Shown in pieces: positions 36,119 to 45,340 of a stretch of DNA of 64,000 nt. The translations under genes and the position numbers were made by a program. The stretch is from positions 64,442 to 128,441 of the forward strand of contig CACELG010000002.1 of NCBI GenBank assembly GCA_902560315.1. Direction: 5' to 3'. How positions within the stretch are numbered: position 1 is the stretch's first letter; the number at the start of each line of letters is the position of its first letter. Origin of the DNA: an uncultured SAR86 cluster bacterium. GTDB lineage: Bacteria > Pseudomonadota > Gammaproteobacteria > Magnimaribacterales > D2472. Below the pieces are notes generated by a model. The model saw only the letters and a program-made list of their open reading frames with translations, did not search any database and was not told the origin of the DNA.

Positions 36119-37222
36119 ATGTTTATTTATGATATACCAAACATACTCGCAATATTAATTGTGATATTCGTTTCATTTAGAGTTGGTTTAATTCCATTGT
36201 GGTTATCTTTTTTTCTGTGTTTGCTTGCCTTCACCCCCTTTTTGCTTAATGACGTTCTTTTCCCAGCAAAATATATGCCTGATCAATTTCAGTACTATAA
36301 TGTCTCTAAGGGAATTCGATCTTTTGCCTTAGATAGCTTTTCTGAATCTACAACAGTTGAGAACGCCGGTTGGATGTTAGCTTTGATTCCTTTACCTTAT
36401 ATAGAAACAATTCAAAGTTTAGGTTTTTTTAATAGATTTATGGTTACTGTTCTTATTATTTGGCTCTATTCGTCTAAAAATATACGTGGCTGGCCTCTTT
36501 TGTTTATGCTTTTCTATCCAAGCTTGCTTCTTTACAGTTCATTAACTCTCAGAGACACATTGGTATTAATATTTATGATTTTACCTATAATCTTTTTTAT
36601 AGAAAATCGAAGATTGCTGGCATTAATAACCGCTTTTCCATTATTGTTGTTTAAATTTCAAAACTTTTTATTAATAATCGTTTTTTTTGCAGCCCACCTT
36701 TATTTTTCCCGTGATTCGTTTGTCTATAGATATAGATATATGTTCCTAATTATCGTAATAGCTTCACTTGCTCCTTTCTTAATGACAATAATCGAGATAC
36801 TCGATTTTAGTAGGCTAAATATGTTCATCGATGATGGAGGAAGACCCAATGCATATGTGCATATGAGAACCATAGAAGATTTTATAATCATAGCTATGCA
36901 ATCTGCACCTTACTTTTTAATGAAGCCATTGCCATGGGAAGCTAATAGTTTTTTAACATTTCTACAAAGCTTTGAAAACATACTAATATTAATTTTCCTG
37001 AGTTTTATGTTTATAAGAACATCTAAAGTGGATAAACAAATTGCTTTTAAATGGCTGGTATATTTATTTGCTGCATTGGGTATTTATGGATTGGTTGTCT
37101 ATAATTTTGGAACAGCTGTTCGATATAAATTCCCTTTTATTGTAATTGTGATCGTTGGCATGGCTTATGAATTATACTTAAAACATGGCAAATTGATTTT
37201 AAATAAGGATTTTAAACTTTGA
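36119..37222 (+). CDS. wzy: Wzy-like polysaccharide polymerase (membrane protein)
   Basis: A 367-residue, highly hydrophobic protein with about ten membrane helices and a modest extracytoplasmic loop near 225-275. Sequence identity to known polymerases is not recognisable by eye, as usual for Wzy. YMPDQFQYY near 52-60 and LTLRDTLVL near 140-148 recall EpsG/Wzy-type polymerases, where charged residues follow membrane segments. The assignment rests on topology, Wzz in the same locus and the lack of another candidate. Confidence 0.6.
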   Translation: MFIYDIPNILAILIVIFVSFRVGLIPLWLSFFLCLLAFTPFLLNDVLFPAKYMPDQFQYYNVSKGIRSFALDSFSESTTVENAGWMLALIPLPYIETIQSLGFFNRFMVTVLIIWLYSSKNIRGWPLLFMLFYPSLLLYSSLTLRDTLVLIFMILPIIFFIENRRLLALITAFPLLLFKFQNFLLIIVFFAAHLYFSRDSFVYRYRYMFLIIVIASLAPFLMTIIEILDFSRLNMFIDDGGRPNAYVHMRTIEDFIIIAMQSAPYFLMKPLPWEANSFLTFLQSFENILILIFLSFMFIRTSKVDKQIAFKWLVYLFAALGIYGLVVYNFGTAVRYKFPFIVIVIVGMAYELYLKHGKLILNKDFKL

Positions 37223-37323
37223 TATTTGATGAATTTTTACAATATTTTAAAGCACAGTTCTCAATATATAATAATAATCATTACGCTATTCATTTATTAG
37301 GATTTGATAGGGGAATTTAATAA

Positions 37324-39243
37324 ATGTGTGGAATAGCAGGATATGTTGGTGAAACACCAAATCCCTCAGAATGTCTAGCCAATATGGCACAGGCGATTAA
37401 TCATCGTGGGCCTGATAATAAGGGTATATGGTCAGATGAAAAAGCAGATATCGGTCTTGCGCATGCCAGGTTGTCAATACTCGACTTAAGCTCAGCTGGC
37501 AATCAACCTATGCATTCAACATCAAAAAACTATGTAATAGTATTTAATGGAGAGATTTATAATCATAATGAGCTTAGATCGGAGTTGGAGTTAATTGATA
37601 GTAGAAACTGGTTGGGCCATTCTGATACAGAAACTCTTTTGGCTGCTATTGAAGAATGGGGATTAGAAAAAACACTCATTAAATCAAAGGGAATGTTTGC
37701 TATAGCTTTGTGGGATAAAAATTCTAAAAATTTGTCTATAGCATGCGACAGAATTGGAGAGAAACCACTTTACTATGGATGGGTAAAAGAACAGTTTGTT
37801 TTTGCTTCTGAATTAAAATCAATTAAAAAGTTTCCAGAATTTAATAATCCAATAGATAGAGATTCATTGGCATTATTTTTAAGATTTAATTCAATACCGG
37901 CACCGCATTCAATATATAAAGATATTTTTAAATTAGAACCGGGTCAAATAATACAAATTCATGCGGATTCAAAAAAAATTAAAAAGTATAACTATTGGTC
38001 AACAGAGCATGTATACAAAAAGGGTCATATGGCTCAATATTCTTTCACTCCATCTGAAGCAGTCAATCAGCTTGAGACTACTTTATCGAATGCTGTATTT
38101 GCTCAAATGCAATCTGATGTCCCATTGGGTGCTTTTTTATCTGGAGGCATAGACTCAAGTACAATTGTTGCTTTAATGCAGTCAAGATCTAGCCAAAATG
38201 TAAATACATTTACTATTGGTTTTAATGCTAAAGAGTTTGATGAAGCCAAGCATGCTGGAGAGGTTGCCAGGCATCTTGGGACCAATCATTTTGAAAAGTA
38301 TGTTACTGATCATGATGCATTAGATGTTATTCCTCATATACCAGATATTTATGATGAGCCTTTCGCTGACTCTTCACAGATACCAACTTATTTGGTTTCA
38401 AAGTTTGCTAAGCAAGAAGTTACTGTTGCGCTATCTGGAGATGCAGGTGATGAGCTCTTTGGTGGATATAATCGTTATGTATTTAGTGAAAAAATATTCA
38501 GTAAAATTTTAAAAAGCCCAATTTTTTTAAGGAAATTAATGTCTAAAACTATTTTTAGCATGACAGAGGAAAAGTGGGATAGCTTGTTGGGTGGTTTAAT
38601 GAGTAAACGTTTTGCAAACTTTGGTCACAAACTGCATAAAGCTGCTAATATTCTTTCATCTAAATCAATTCGCGATTTACACTTCAAGTTAATATCACAA
38701 ATTCACAACCCATCAGATTGGCTCATAAATGTGAACGAACATAAAACAATATTAAATGATGATATTGAGCACTTTGAAGGATTAAATTCTATTGAGAAGA
38801 TGATGGCTTATGATTTAATAACCTATTTGCCAACTGATATATTAACCAAGGTTGATAGAGCGGCTATGTCAGTTTCCCTGGAAACCAGAGTCCCATTTCT
38901 AGATCCTGAAGTTATTGAATTTTCAGCTTCTTTGCCTGTGGAATTCAAAATTCGTAATGGTATAACTAAATGGGCACTTAGAGAGGTTCTTTATAAATAT
39001 GTACCTAAAGATCTAATTGAGCGACCAAAGATGGGTTTTGCAGTTCCTTTAGCTGAATGGTTGCGAGGACCATTAAAGGACTGGGCTGAAGCTCTGTTGG
39101 ATGAAAAACGTTTACATCAAGAAGGTTTTTTTAATGTAGAATTTGTTCGGAGTAAATGGTTGGAGCATTTAAGTGGTAAACGAAACTGGCATCATCAGTT
39201 ATGGAATGTTTTAATGTTCCAAGCTTGGCTTGAAAATAATTAA
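37324..39243 (+). CDS. asnB: Asparagine synthase (glutamine-hydrolysing) in polysaccharide locus
   Basis: A 639-residue AsnB/WbpS-type amidotransferase. Cys2 of MCGIAGYVG is the glutaminase nucleophile; NHRGPDNKG near 26-34 and NGEIYNH near 76-82 belong to the same domain. The synthetase domain has the PP-loop FLSGGIDSSTIVAL near 270-283 and LSGDAGDELFGGYNRY near 371-386. In O-antigen loci such enzymes amidate hexuronic acids. Here the next two genes make a HexNAc-uronic acid precursor, so that role is likely. Confidence 0.85.
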   Translation: MCGIAGYVGETPNPSECLANMAQAINHRGPDNKGIWSDEKADIGLAHARLSILDLSSAGNQPMHSTSKNYVIVFNGEIYNHNELRSELELIDSRNWLGHSDTETLLAAIEEWGLEKTLIKSKGMFAIALWDKNSKNLSIACDRIGEKPLYYGWVKEQFVFASELKSIKKFPEFNNPIDRDSLALFLRFNSIPAPHSIYKDIFKLEPGQIIQIHADSKKIKKYNYWSTEHVYKKGHMAQYSFTPSEAVNQLETTLSNAVFAQMQSDVPLGAFLSGGIDSSTIVALMQSRSSQNVNTFTIGFNAKEFDEAKHAGEVARHLGTNHFEKYVTDHDALDVIPHIPDIYDEPFADSSQIPTYLVSKFAKQEVTVALSGDAGDELFGGYNRYVFSEKIFSKILKSPIFLRKLMSKTIFSMTEEKWDSLLGGLMSKRFANFGHKLHKAANILSSKSIRDLHFKLISQIHNPSDWLINVNEHKTILNDDIEHFEGLNSIEKMMAYDLITYLPTDILTKVDRAAMSVSLETRVPFLDPEVIEFSASLPVEFKIRNGITKWALREVLYKYVPKDLIERPKMGFAVPLAEWLRGPLKDWAEALLDEKRLHQEGFFNVEFVRSKWLEHLSGKRNWHHQLWNVLMFQAWLENN

Positions 39244-39263
39244 TCAATTTATGAGGAAAGCTT

Positions 39264-40538
39264 ATGCAATACACTGATTCGTCAATAGCAATAGTTGGAC
39301 TGGGATATGTTGGGTTACCACTGGCAGTTGAATTTGGTAGCAAGCGAAAAGTTATCGGTTTTGATATAAATGAAGATAGGATTAAAGATTTAAAGAAAGG
39401 TATAGACAATACTCTTGAAACCACCAATGAAGAATTAAAAGATGCGACTCATTTAAGCTTCACAAACTATCTTGAGGATTTAAAAGACTGTAAGATTTTT
39501 ATAATAACTGTCCCAACCCCAATCGATGAAGATAAAAAACCTGATTTATCTCCATTAGAAAATGCTAGCAAAGCAATTGGCTCTATTCTAAAAAAAGAAG
39601 ATATAGTTATTTATGAATCAACTGTTTTTCCTGGAGCAACCGAGGAGATATGTGTTCCTATTCTTGAAGCCAAATCTGGTTTATCCTTCAATGAAGAATT
39701 CTTCTGCGGATATTCTCCAGAACGCATTAATCCTGGAGATAAAGAGCATCGTATTTCAACGGTTAAAAAAGTTACCTCAGGATCAAATCCTGAGATTGCA
39801 ACAAAAGTTGATGAGTTATATCAAGAGATCATTACTGAGGGTACTCATAAGGCAAGTAGTATAAAAGTTGCTGAGGCTGCTAAGGTAATTGAGAATACTC
39901 AAAGAGATGTAAACATAGCTCTAATAAATGAACTTTCACTTATTTTTAATAAATTAAATATTGATACTGAATCAGTTCTAGAAGCAGCCGGTACGAAATG
40001 GAACTTTCTTCCATTTAGGCCTGGTTTGGTGGGTGGACATTGTATTGGTGTCGATCCTTATTACCTTACCCATAAAGCACTAGAAGTTGGTTATAACCCT
40101 GAGATGATTCTTGCAGGTCGAAGGATAAACGATAATATGGGGTTTTTTGTTGCAGATCAAATATTAAAGCTGATGAATGAAAAAGGCATCGATGTAGAAG
40201 GCGCAAATATATTGATAATGGGCTTAGCTTTTAAAGAAAATTGTCCTGATATTAGAAATACAAGAGTAGTTGATCTTATAGAGCAGTTCGATGGTTTTAA
40301 TTGTTCAACAGAGGTATATGATCCTTGGGTTGATAAAGATGCTGCTATGGATGAATATAAGATCAAGTTGATTGAAGAACCTATGGAAGGTAAATATGAA
40401 GCAATAATTTTAGCAGTTGCACATGATGTTTTTAAAAATTTATCATTAGAACAAATAAAGACTTTTGGAAAAGAAAATCATGTAATTTATGATATTAAAT
40501 ATTTATTAGATAATGAAGAGGTTGACGGCAGACTATAA
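39264..40538 (+). CDS. tviB: UDP-N-acetylhexosamine 6-dehydrogenase (TviB/WbpO-like)
   Basis: A 424-residue nucleotide sugar dehydrogenase with all three domains. The NAD motif is [15 protein letters not shown] near 10-24; [13 protein letters not shown] near 82-94; the catalytic cysteine is in [18 protein letters not shown] near 253-270; the C-terminal UDP-binding domain has [17 protein letters not shown] near 320-336. The VDPYYL form is typical of TviB/WbpO/WbpA enzymes oxidising UDP-GlcNAc or UDP-GalNAc, distinct from the short UDP-glucose dehydrogenase at 17829. Confidence 0.87.
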   Translation: MQYTDSSIAIVGLGYVGLPLAVEFGSKRKVIGFDINEDRIKDLKKGIDNTLETTNEELKDATHLSFTNYLEDLKDCKIFIITVPTPIDEDKKPDLSPLENASKAIGSILKKEDIVIYESTVFPGATEEICVPILEAKSGLSFNEEFFCGYSPERINPGDKEHRISTVKKVTSGSNPEIATKVDELYQEIITEGTHKASSIKVAEAAKVIENTQRDVNIALINELSLIFNKLNIDTESVLEAAGTKWNFLPFRPGLVGGHCIGVDPYYLTHKALEVGYNPEMILAGRRINDNMGFFVADQILKLMNEKGIDVEGANILIMGLAFKENCPDIRNTRVVDLIEQFDGFNCSTEVYDPWVDKDAAMDEYKIKLIEEPMEGKYEAIILAVAHDVFKNLSLEQIKTFGKENHVIYDIKYLLDNEEVDGRL

Positions 40539-40543
40539 TATAA

Positions 40544-41584
40544 ATGATTAAATTTGAACACTTACAAGAATATTTAAAAAATAATCAAAAGACTTGGTTG
40601 GTGACTGGAGTAGCTGGATTTATTGGATCTAACTTACTTGAAAAATTATTAATATTAAATCAAAAAGTGGTGGGGCTAGACAGTTTTGATACTGGTTATC
40701 AACATAATATTGATCAAGCACTCCAAGATGTTCAAAATACTACCGGCAAAGACTTAAGTAATAACTTTAATTTTATTAATGGTGATATAAGAAATTCAAG
40801 TGATTGCAATCAAGCATGTGATGGTGTTGATTATGTTTTGCATCAAGCCGCACTTGGCTCGGTTCCAAGATCAATCGAAGACCCCATTGGCACTAATGAA
40901 GCAAATATTAATGGCTTCATAAATATGTTAGTGGCAAGTAAAGATGCAAAAGTTAAAAGATTTGTCTACGCTGCATCAAGTTCATCATATGGTGATAATA
41001 CTGATCTTCCAAAAATAGAGCATATGATTGGCAATCCTTTAAGCCCTTATGCTGTAACAAAGCTTGTAAATGAGCTCTATGCAAGTGTTTTTGCAAAAAA
41101 TTATGATTTCAAAACTATTGGACTAAGATACTTTAATATATTTGGTAAAAGACAAGATCCAAACGGCGCCTATGCTGCAGTGATCCCAAAGTGGGTAGCC
41201 TCAGTTTTAAGTAATGAAGATGTTTATATAAATGGCGATGGAGAAACTAGTAGAGATTTTTGTTACATTGATAATGCAGTACAGTGTAATATTTTAGCTG
41301 CAATGACTGAAAATAATGAAGCTATTGATCAAGTTTATAATGTTGCTCTAAATGACAGGACAAGTCTTAATGAGCTCCACAGAATGATTGAAGATAAAAT
41401 AATACAAAGAGTTCAGGGTATAGAGAAGAAAGAACCAATTTATAGAGAATTTAGACCTGGAGATGTCAGACATTCACAAGCAAGTGTGGATAAGGCTTAT
41501 AAACTTTTAGAGTATCGACCTAAATACAAAATATCTGAAGGTTTAGATGAGGCAATAGACTGGTATATTAATTCTGTCAAATAG
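40544..41584 (+). CDS. tviC: UDP-GlcNAc(A) 4-epimerase (TviC/WbpP-like)
   Basis: A 346-residue extended SDR epimerase. The NAD motif [16 protein letters not shown] is near 20-35 and the catalytic YxxxK in [14 protein letters not shown] near 167-180, with SSSSYGDN upstream. The N-terminal extension before the Rossmann fold (about 18 residues) and the [20 protein letters not shown] segment are typical of WbpP/TviC/GNE epimerases that act on N-acetylated or uronic substrates. It sits 5 bp after tviB, giving UDP-GalNAcA in combination. Confidence 0.87.
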   Translation: MIKFEHLQEYLKNNQKTWLVTGVAGFIGSNLLEKLLILNQKVVGLDSFDTGYQHNIDQALQDVQNTTGKDLSNNFNFINGDIRNSSDCNQACDGVDYVLHQAALGSVPRSIEDPIGTNEANINGFINMLVASKDAKVKRFVYAASSSSYGDNTDLPKIEHMIGNPLSPYAVTKLVNELYASVFAKNYDFKTIGLRYFNIFGKRQDPNGAYAAVIPKWVASVLSNEDVYINGDGETSRDFCYIDNAVQCNILAAMTENNEAIDQVYNVALNDRTSLNELHRMIEDKIIQRVQGIEKKEPIYREFRPGDVRHSQASVDKAYKLLEYRPKYKISEGLDEAIDWYINSVK

Positions 41585-41606
41585 ATAAGTTGTTATTTAG
41601 TAAAAG

Positions 41607-42710
41607 ATGAAAATATTAATTCTTGGAACTGTGCCAAATGACTTATTAAATTTTAGAGCTGATTTAATTAAAGATTTTATAAAAAAAAATCATGATGTAA
41701 TAACTGCGTCATCGTCACTTGACCCTAATTCAATTATTCATATGAATAATTTGGGTGTTACATATGAACCAATTTTTTTAAACAGACATAGTTTAAATGC
41801 AGCTGGAGATTTAAGAACACTCATCAATTTATTAAATTTAATTAAAAAACAAAAGCCACATTTAGTTCTAGCACATGGCATTAAATTAGTTATATGGGGC
41901 GGCATTTCTGCAAGTATTAGAAATGTACCATTTTTTGCTTTAATTACAGGGCTTGGTTTTGCTTTTCAAGGCAAGACACTCAAAAGAAGAATATTAACTA
42001 AGTTAGTTTCTTTTCTATATAGAATTGCACTAAGTAAATCAAAAGCTGTTATTTTTCAAAATAAAGACAATAGAGATCTTTTTATTAATAATGGTATTGT
42101 ACCTCGATCTAAAACTTATATTGTTAATGGATCGGGTGTGGATATAAAAAAATATAGTTATTCAAAACAACCTGATGCTGATGTAAGTTTTTTGTTAGTT
42201 TCTCGCTTGCTTGGTGAAAAGGGTTTGCGAGAATATGCCGCAGCTGCAAAAATTGTAAAGGATCAATTTCCTCAAATTAAATTTGACTTAGTAGGAGCAG
42301 AGGATGAATCGCTTGATGCAATTTCACTAGAAGAAGTTCACAGCTGGAAAAATTATGTAAATTATAATGGTTCGACTGATGATGTGAGGCCTTTTATTGA
42401 AAAATGTCACGTTTATGTATTACCTTCATATCATGAAGGATTGCCAAGAAGTACTTTAGAAGCAATGTCTATGGGTCGTCCAATACTTACAACAGATGCA
42501 GTAGGGTGCAAAGAAACAGTTGATGAGGGTATAAATGGCTTTATGGTTCCAGTAGGATCTTCAAAAAAATTAGCAGAGAAAATGATTTGGTTTATCGAGA
42601 ATAGAGAAAAAATAAAAATTATGGGTGAACAAAGCAGAATTATTGTTGAAAAAAAATTTGACGTGCGAATAATAAATCAAGAAATGCTTAAAATTATGGG
42701 AATTCAGTAA
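41607..42710 (+). CDS. Family 4 glycosyltransferase (PglA/WbpH-like)
   Basis: A 367-residue GT-B enzyme. The N-terminal half (KILILGTVPNDLLNFRADLI; ALITGLGFAFQG) resembles PglA-like HexNAc transferases; the C-terminal half has LLVSRLLGEKGLREYAAAA near 194-212 and SYHEGLPRSTLEAMSMGRPI near 272-291 with the E-x7-E motif. It is the last gene of the polysaccharide locus on this side, 22 bp after tviC, so UDP-GalNAcA or GalNAc is a reasonable donor guess. Confidence 0.85.
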   Translation: MKILILGTVPNDLLNFRADLIKDFIKKNHDVITASSSLDPNSIIHMNNLGVTYEPIFLNRHSLNAAGDLRTLINLLNLIKKQKPHLVLAHGIKLVIWGGISASIRNVPFFALITGLGFAFQGKTLKRRILTKLVSFLYRIALSKSKAVIFQNKDNRDLFINNGIVPRSKTYIVNGSGVDIKKYSYSKQPDADVSFLLVSRLLGEKGLREYAAAAKIVKDQFPQIKFDLVGAEDESLDAISLEEVHSWKNYVNYNGSTDDVRPFIEKCHVYVLPSYHEGLPRSTLEAMSMGRPILTTDAVGCKETVDEGINGFMVPVGSSKKLAEKMIWFIENREKIKIMGEQSRIIVEKKFDVRIINQEMLKIMGIQ

Positions 42711-42785
42711 GTTTTTCTTATATGTTGATGAGTTTTTCTCTGCAGTTTATCATATAGGCCATTAATTACTAAAAACATACACAAA

Positions 42786-43493
42786 ATGAATATTGAAGAA
42801 TATTGGAGTGATATAGATTCCAGACTTGAAAATCTTCTCAATGACGGATATGTTAAATTACCATCACTGAGAATGCTTAATCTGGAACATATAGCTTCAA
42901 ATATTTCAGATGAAATGGGTTCATTAACATTTAAAGAACTTGGATTATGTCATAAAAATTTTTTAGATGAGCTTGCGATTGAAAAATATTTGACTCCAAA
43001 GTTACACAAAATTGCTTCAGAAGTTTTCAGTTATAAAGGTGATGACTCAAATCAATACCATGTTGCTAGGAAAGTAGAACCTGGAAACGCTACAGAGATG
43101 TTTAGAGCTCATTTTGATTCACATCTTTTTACAATGGTGCTACCAATAAAAATTCCTGAAACTAGCAATAATGGCACTGCAGGAGATCTAATATATTTTC
43201 CATATGCTAGAAAAGTTCCAGGAAACGAAATTACTAACTTTGTTGGAAAAGCTTACTATAAAAGGTACGCATCAAAAGAAGGTATGGAAAAATTCTCTTC
43301 AAATTCTTCAAAAAAAGTTGATGACTTCAGAGATTATCAACCTTTACTTTTTGTCGGAAATACAACTTTACATACTAATTATCCGGTGTCACCTGATTGT
43401 TCCAGTTATAGATTAACTTTGTTAGCTCATTTTTTTGATCCATCTCCAAAATATGGTGTTGGAGGATTGTTGAGACTAATAAGAAATAGATAG
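42786..43493 (+). CDS. Putative Fe(II)/2-oxoglutarate-type oxygenase
   Basis: A 235-residue protein with a double-stranded beta-helix pattern. EMFRAHFDSHLFTMVLPIKI near 103-122 offers an HxD pair, and TLHTNYPVSPDCSSYRLTLLAHFF near 198-221 gives the distal His followed by an Arg, the order of Fe(II)/2OG dioxygenase ligands. GDLIYFPYAR lies between. The family is not certain and the substrate unknown. It is 76 bp after the polysaccharide locus and 4 bp before the PdxH-like gene, so it is more likely tied to that gene. Confidence 0.5.
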   Translation: MNIEEYWSDIDSRLENLLNDGYVKLPSLRMLNLEHIASNISDEMGSLTFKELGLCHKNFLDELAIEKYLTPKLHKIASEVFSYKGDDSNQYHVARKVEPGNATEMFRAHFDSHLFTMVLPIKIPETSNNGTAGDLIYFPYARKVPGNEITNFVGKAYYKRYASKEGMEKFSSNSSKKVDDFRDYQPLLFVGNTTLHTNYPVSPDCSSYRLTLLAHFFDPSPKYGVGGLLRLIRNR

Positions 43494-43497
43494 CTAA

Positions 43498-44094
43498 ATG
43501 ATTAAATTTGAAGATCTTATCCAAGAAACTCCGTATTTAATTTTTAAAGAAAATTATGAAAAAGCATTAAAAGCTAATCAAAAAAATATTGAAGCCATAA
43601 GCATTTCTTCATATTCAAATGAAAAAAAAGAAGTAAACTCAAGATATGTAAATCTCAAATTAGTAAATGAGAGAAAATTTATATTTTTTTCAAATTACAA
43701 TTCTCCAAAATCGAAAGAATTCGAAAATCACAATCAAATCACCGCCCTAATATATTGGAACAATACTAACACTCAAATCAGAATGAAGGCCTTTATTAAA
43801 AAAACAAGCAAAGAATTTAATCAGGATTATTTTGCTAAAAGAGATGAGAAAAAAAATGCCTTAGCAATTTCCTCATATCAATCTAGCCCAATTGATTCTT
43901 ATGAAACGCTTCAAAAGAATTATGAAATTTGTCTTAAAGAAAGCAACTTAAATGAATGCCCTGATTATTGGGGCGGCTATTCATTTATCCCATATTATTT
44001 TGAATTTTGGGAAGGCCATAAGTCAAGACTTAATAAAAGAGAGGTATACAAATTTCAAAATGATGAGTGGATTCATGGTTTTTTGCAGGCATAA
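43498..44094 (+). CDS. pdxH: Pyridoxamine 5'-phosphate oxidase
   Basis: A 198-residue FMN-dependent oxidase family protein. It shows NSRYVNLKLV (equivalent to R-x-V-L-L-K), FFSNYNSPKSKEFENHNQITALIYW, and the C-terminal CPDYWGGYSFIPYYFEFWEG and SRLNKREVYKF that correspond to the RPxxWGGY...P...EFWxG...R(L)HDR(x)xF signature. PdxH makes pyridoxal phosphate, the cofactor of several aminotransferases in this window. It is more divergent than most housekeeping genes here. Confidence 0.82.
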   Translation: MIKFEDLIQETPYLIFKENYEKALKANQKNIEAISISSYSNEKKEVNSRYVNLKLVNERKFIFFSNYNSPKSKEFENHNQITALIYWNNTNTQIRMKAFIKKTSKEFNQDYFAKRDEKKNALAISSYQSSPIDSYETLQKNYEICLKESNLNECPDYWGGYSFIPYYFEFWEGHKSRLNKREVYKFQNDEWIHGFLQA

Positions 44095-44099
44095 AATAT

Positions 44100-44127
44100 T
44101 TGCGAAATTCATTAATTAGTATAAAAT
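44100..44127 (+). promoter_or_regulatory. Candidate promoter of infC operon
   Basis: TTGCGA (44100-44105), 16-base spacer, TAAAAT (44122-44127; overlapping TATAAA). Transcription would begin near 44134, giving a ~100-nt leader before infC. It is the best match in the 139-bp gap after pdxH. Confidence 0.4.
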
Positions 44128-44233
44128 CCTTTTTGAATTATGAATTATTTAATTTCTTCTCTTTAATATCATCTTGATTTTAAGCAATTACTAAATGTTT
44201 TTTCATACAACTTACTTCTAAAAGGTATTTCTC

Positions 44234-44767
44234 ATAGCTATAACAAGAAAACAATTAACTCCAATTAATCAGAAAATCAAGGCTAGCGAGGTTATGCTTA
44301 TTGATGATCAAGGAGAAAAAAAAGGCGTTGTTTCAATAGCCGATGCTTTGGAAGCTGCAAATAATGCGTCCTTAGACTTAGTCCAAGTATCTCCATCAGA
44401 TTCAAATCCTGTTGTATGTAAACTTTTAGATTATGGCAAGCACCTGTTTGATAAGAAAAAAAGTTCTTCATCTTCAAAAGTAAAAAGTAAAAGAAATACA
44501 ACAAAAGAAATTAAATTTAGACCTTCAACAGACGTAGGCGACTATAATATTAAATTAAAAAAGATTAAAAGCTTTATTCTTGACGGAGATAAGACTAAAA
44601 TAAGCGTCCGATTTAGGGGAAGAGAAATACTTAATAGTGATATGGGCCTTGCTCTTTTAAATAAATTAAGAGATGAGCTTGAGGAAATATCCCAGGTAGA
44701 TCAAGAGCCTTCATTAGAAGGAAGGCAATTATTGATGGTTTTATCTCCTTTAAAAAAGAACAAATAA
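44234..44767 (+). CDS. infC: Translation initiation factor IF-3, probable AUA start
   Basis: IF-3 with its C-terminal KEIKFRPSTDVGDYNIKLKK and RFRGREIL motifs. The first ATG (44294) would delete conserved N-terminal residues, but the frame is open upstream and encodes TPINQKIKASEV, which aligns with the IF-3 N-domain start (INGEIRAQEV in E. coli). No ATG, GTG or TTG exists between the stop at 44219 and 44294. The best initiator is ATA at 44234, 7 nt after AAAGGT (44221-44226), giving 177 residues versus 180 in E. coli. E. coli infC starts with the rare AUU, by which IF-3 represses its own translation. ATA at 44240 is an alternative. Confidence 0.85.
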   Translation: MAITRKQLTPINQKIKASEVMLIDDQGEKKGVVSIADALEAANNASLDLVQVSPSDSNPVVCKLLDYGKHLFDKKKSSSSSKVKSKRNTTKEIKFRPSTDVGDYNIKLKKIKSFILDGDKTKISVRFRGREILNSDMGLALLNKLRDELEEISQVDQEPSLEGRQLLMVLSPLKKNK

Positions 44768-44779
44768 TATAATAAAGAT

Positions 44780-44974
44780 ATGGGTTATAAATTAAAAACA
44801 CATTCTGGAGCCGCCAAGCGTTTCAAGAAAACAGGCTCATCCGTAAAAAGTAAAAGTGCTAATAGAAATCATATCCTTACTAAGCAGTCTACAAAAAGAA
44901 AAAGACACAATAGAGGCCTTAATAAACTTACAGGAACTGTACTTAAAATGGCTTCAAAATTAATAAGAAGTTAA
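44780..44974 (+). CDS. rpmI: 50S ribosomal protein L35
   Basis: A 64-residue very basic protein. It shows the L35 pattern [18 protein letters not shown]-like (here [16 protein letters not shown]) followed by [18 protein letters not shown]. Length equals E. coli L35 (65). It lies 12 bp after infC and 3 bp before rplT in the conserved infC-rpmI-rplT operon. Confidence 0.96.
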   Translation: MGYKLKTHSGAAKRFKKTGSSVKSKSANRNHILTKQSTKRKRHNRGLNKLTGTVLKMASKLIRS

Positions 44975-44977
44975 ATC

Positions 44978-45325
44978 ATGCCAAGAACCACAAAATCAGT
45001 AACAGCCAAAGCGAAACATAAAAAAGTCCTTAGTTCTACTAAAGGACATTATGGCGCTAGAAGTAGATTATATAAAACCGCAAAGCAATCAAACATCAAA
45101 TCTTTACAATATGCTTTTAGAGATAGAAAAAATAAAAAAAGATCTTTTAGGGCTCTTTGGATAGCAAGAATAAATGCTGGAGCAAGAGATTTAGGTGTTT
45201 CGTATTCAGTTCTTATAAACTCAATGTCTAAAAAAGATATAGCATTAGATAGGAAAATATTATCTGATATCGCTATTTCAGATAACACAACATTTAAAAA
45301 AATTGTAAAAATAGCTATAAGCTAG
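44978..45325 (+). CDS. rplT: 50S ribosomal protein L20
   Basis: A 115-residue basic protein with the L20 layout: a long N-terminal basic helix (KHKKVLSSTKGHYGARSRLYKTAKQ) and the core YAFRDRKNKKRSFRALWIARINAGARDLG. L20 is an early assembly protein on 23S rRNA and in E. coli also represses this operon by binding its leader. Length matches E. coli (118). Confidence 0.96.
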   Translation: MPRTTKSVTAKAKHKKVLSSTKGHYGARSRLYKTAKQSNIKSLQYAFRDRKNKKRSFRALWIARINAGARDLGVSYSVLINSMSKKDIALDRKILSDIAISDNTTFKKIVKIAIS

Positions 45326-45340
45326 ATATGCGTCCTATAG

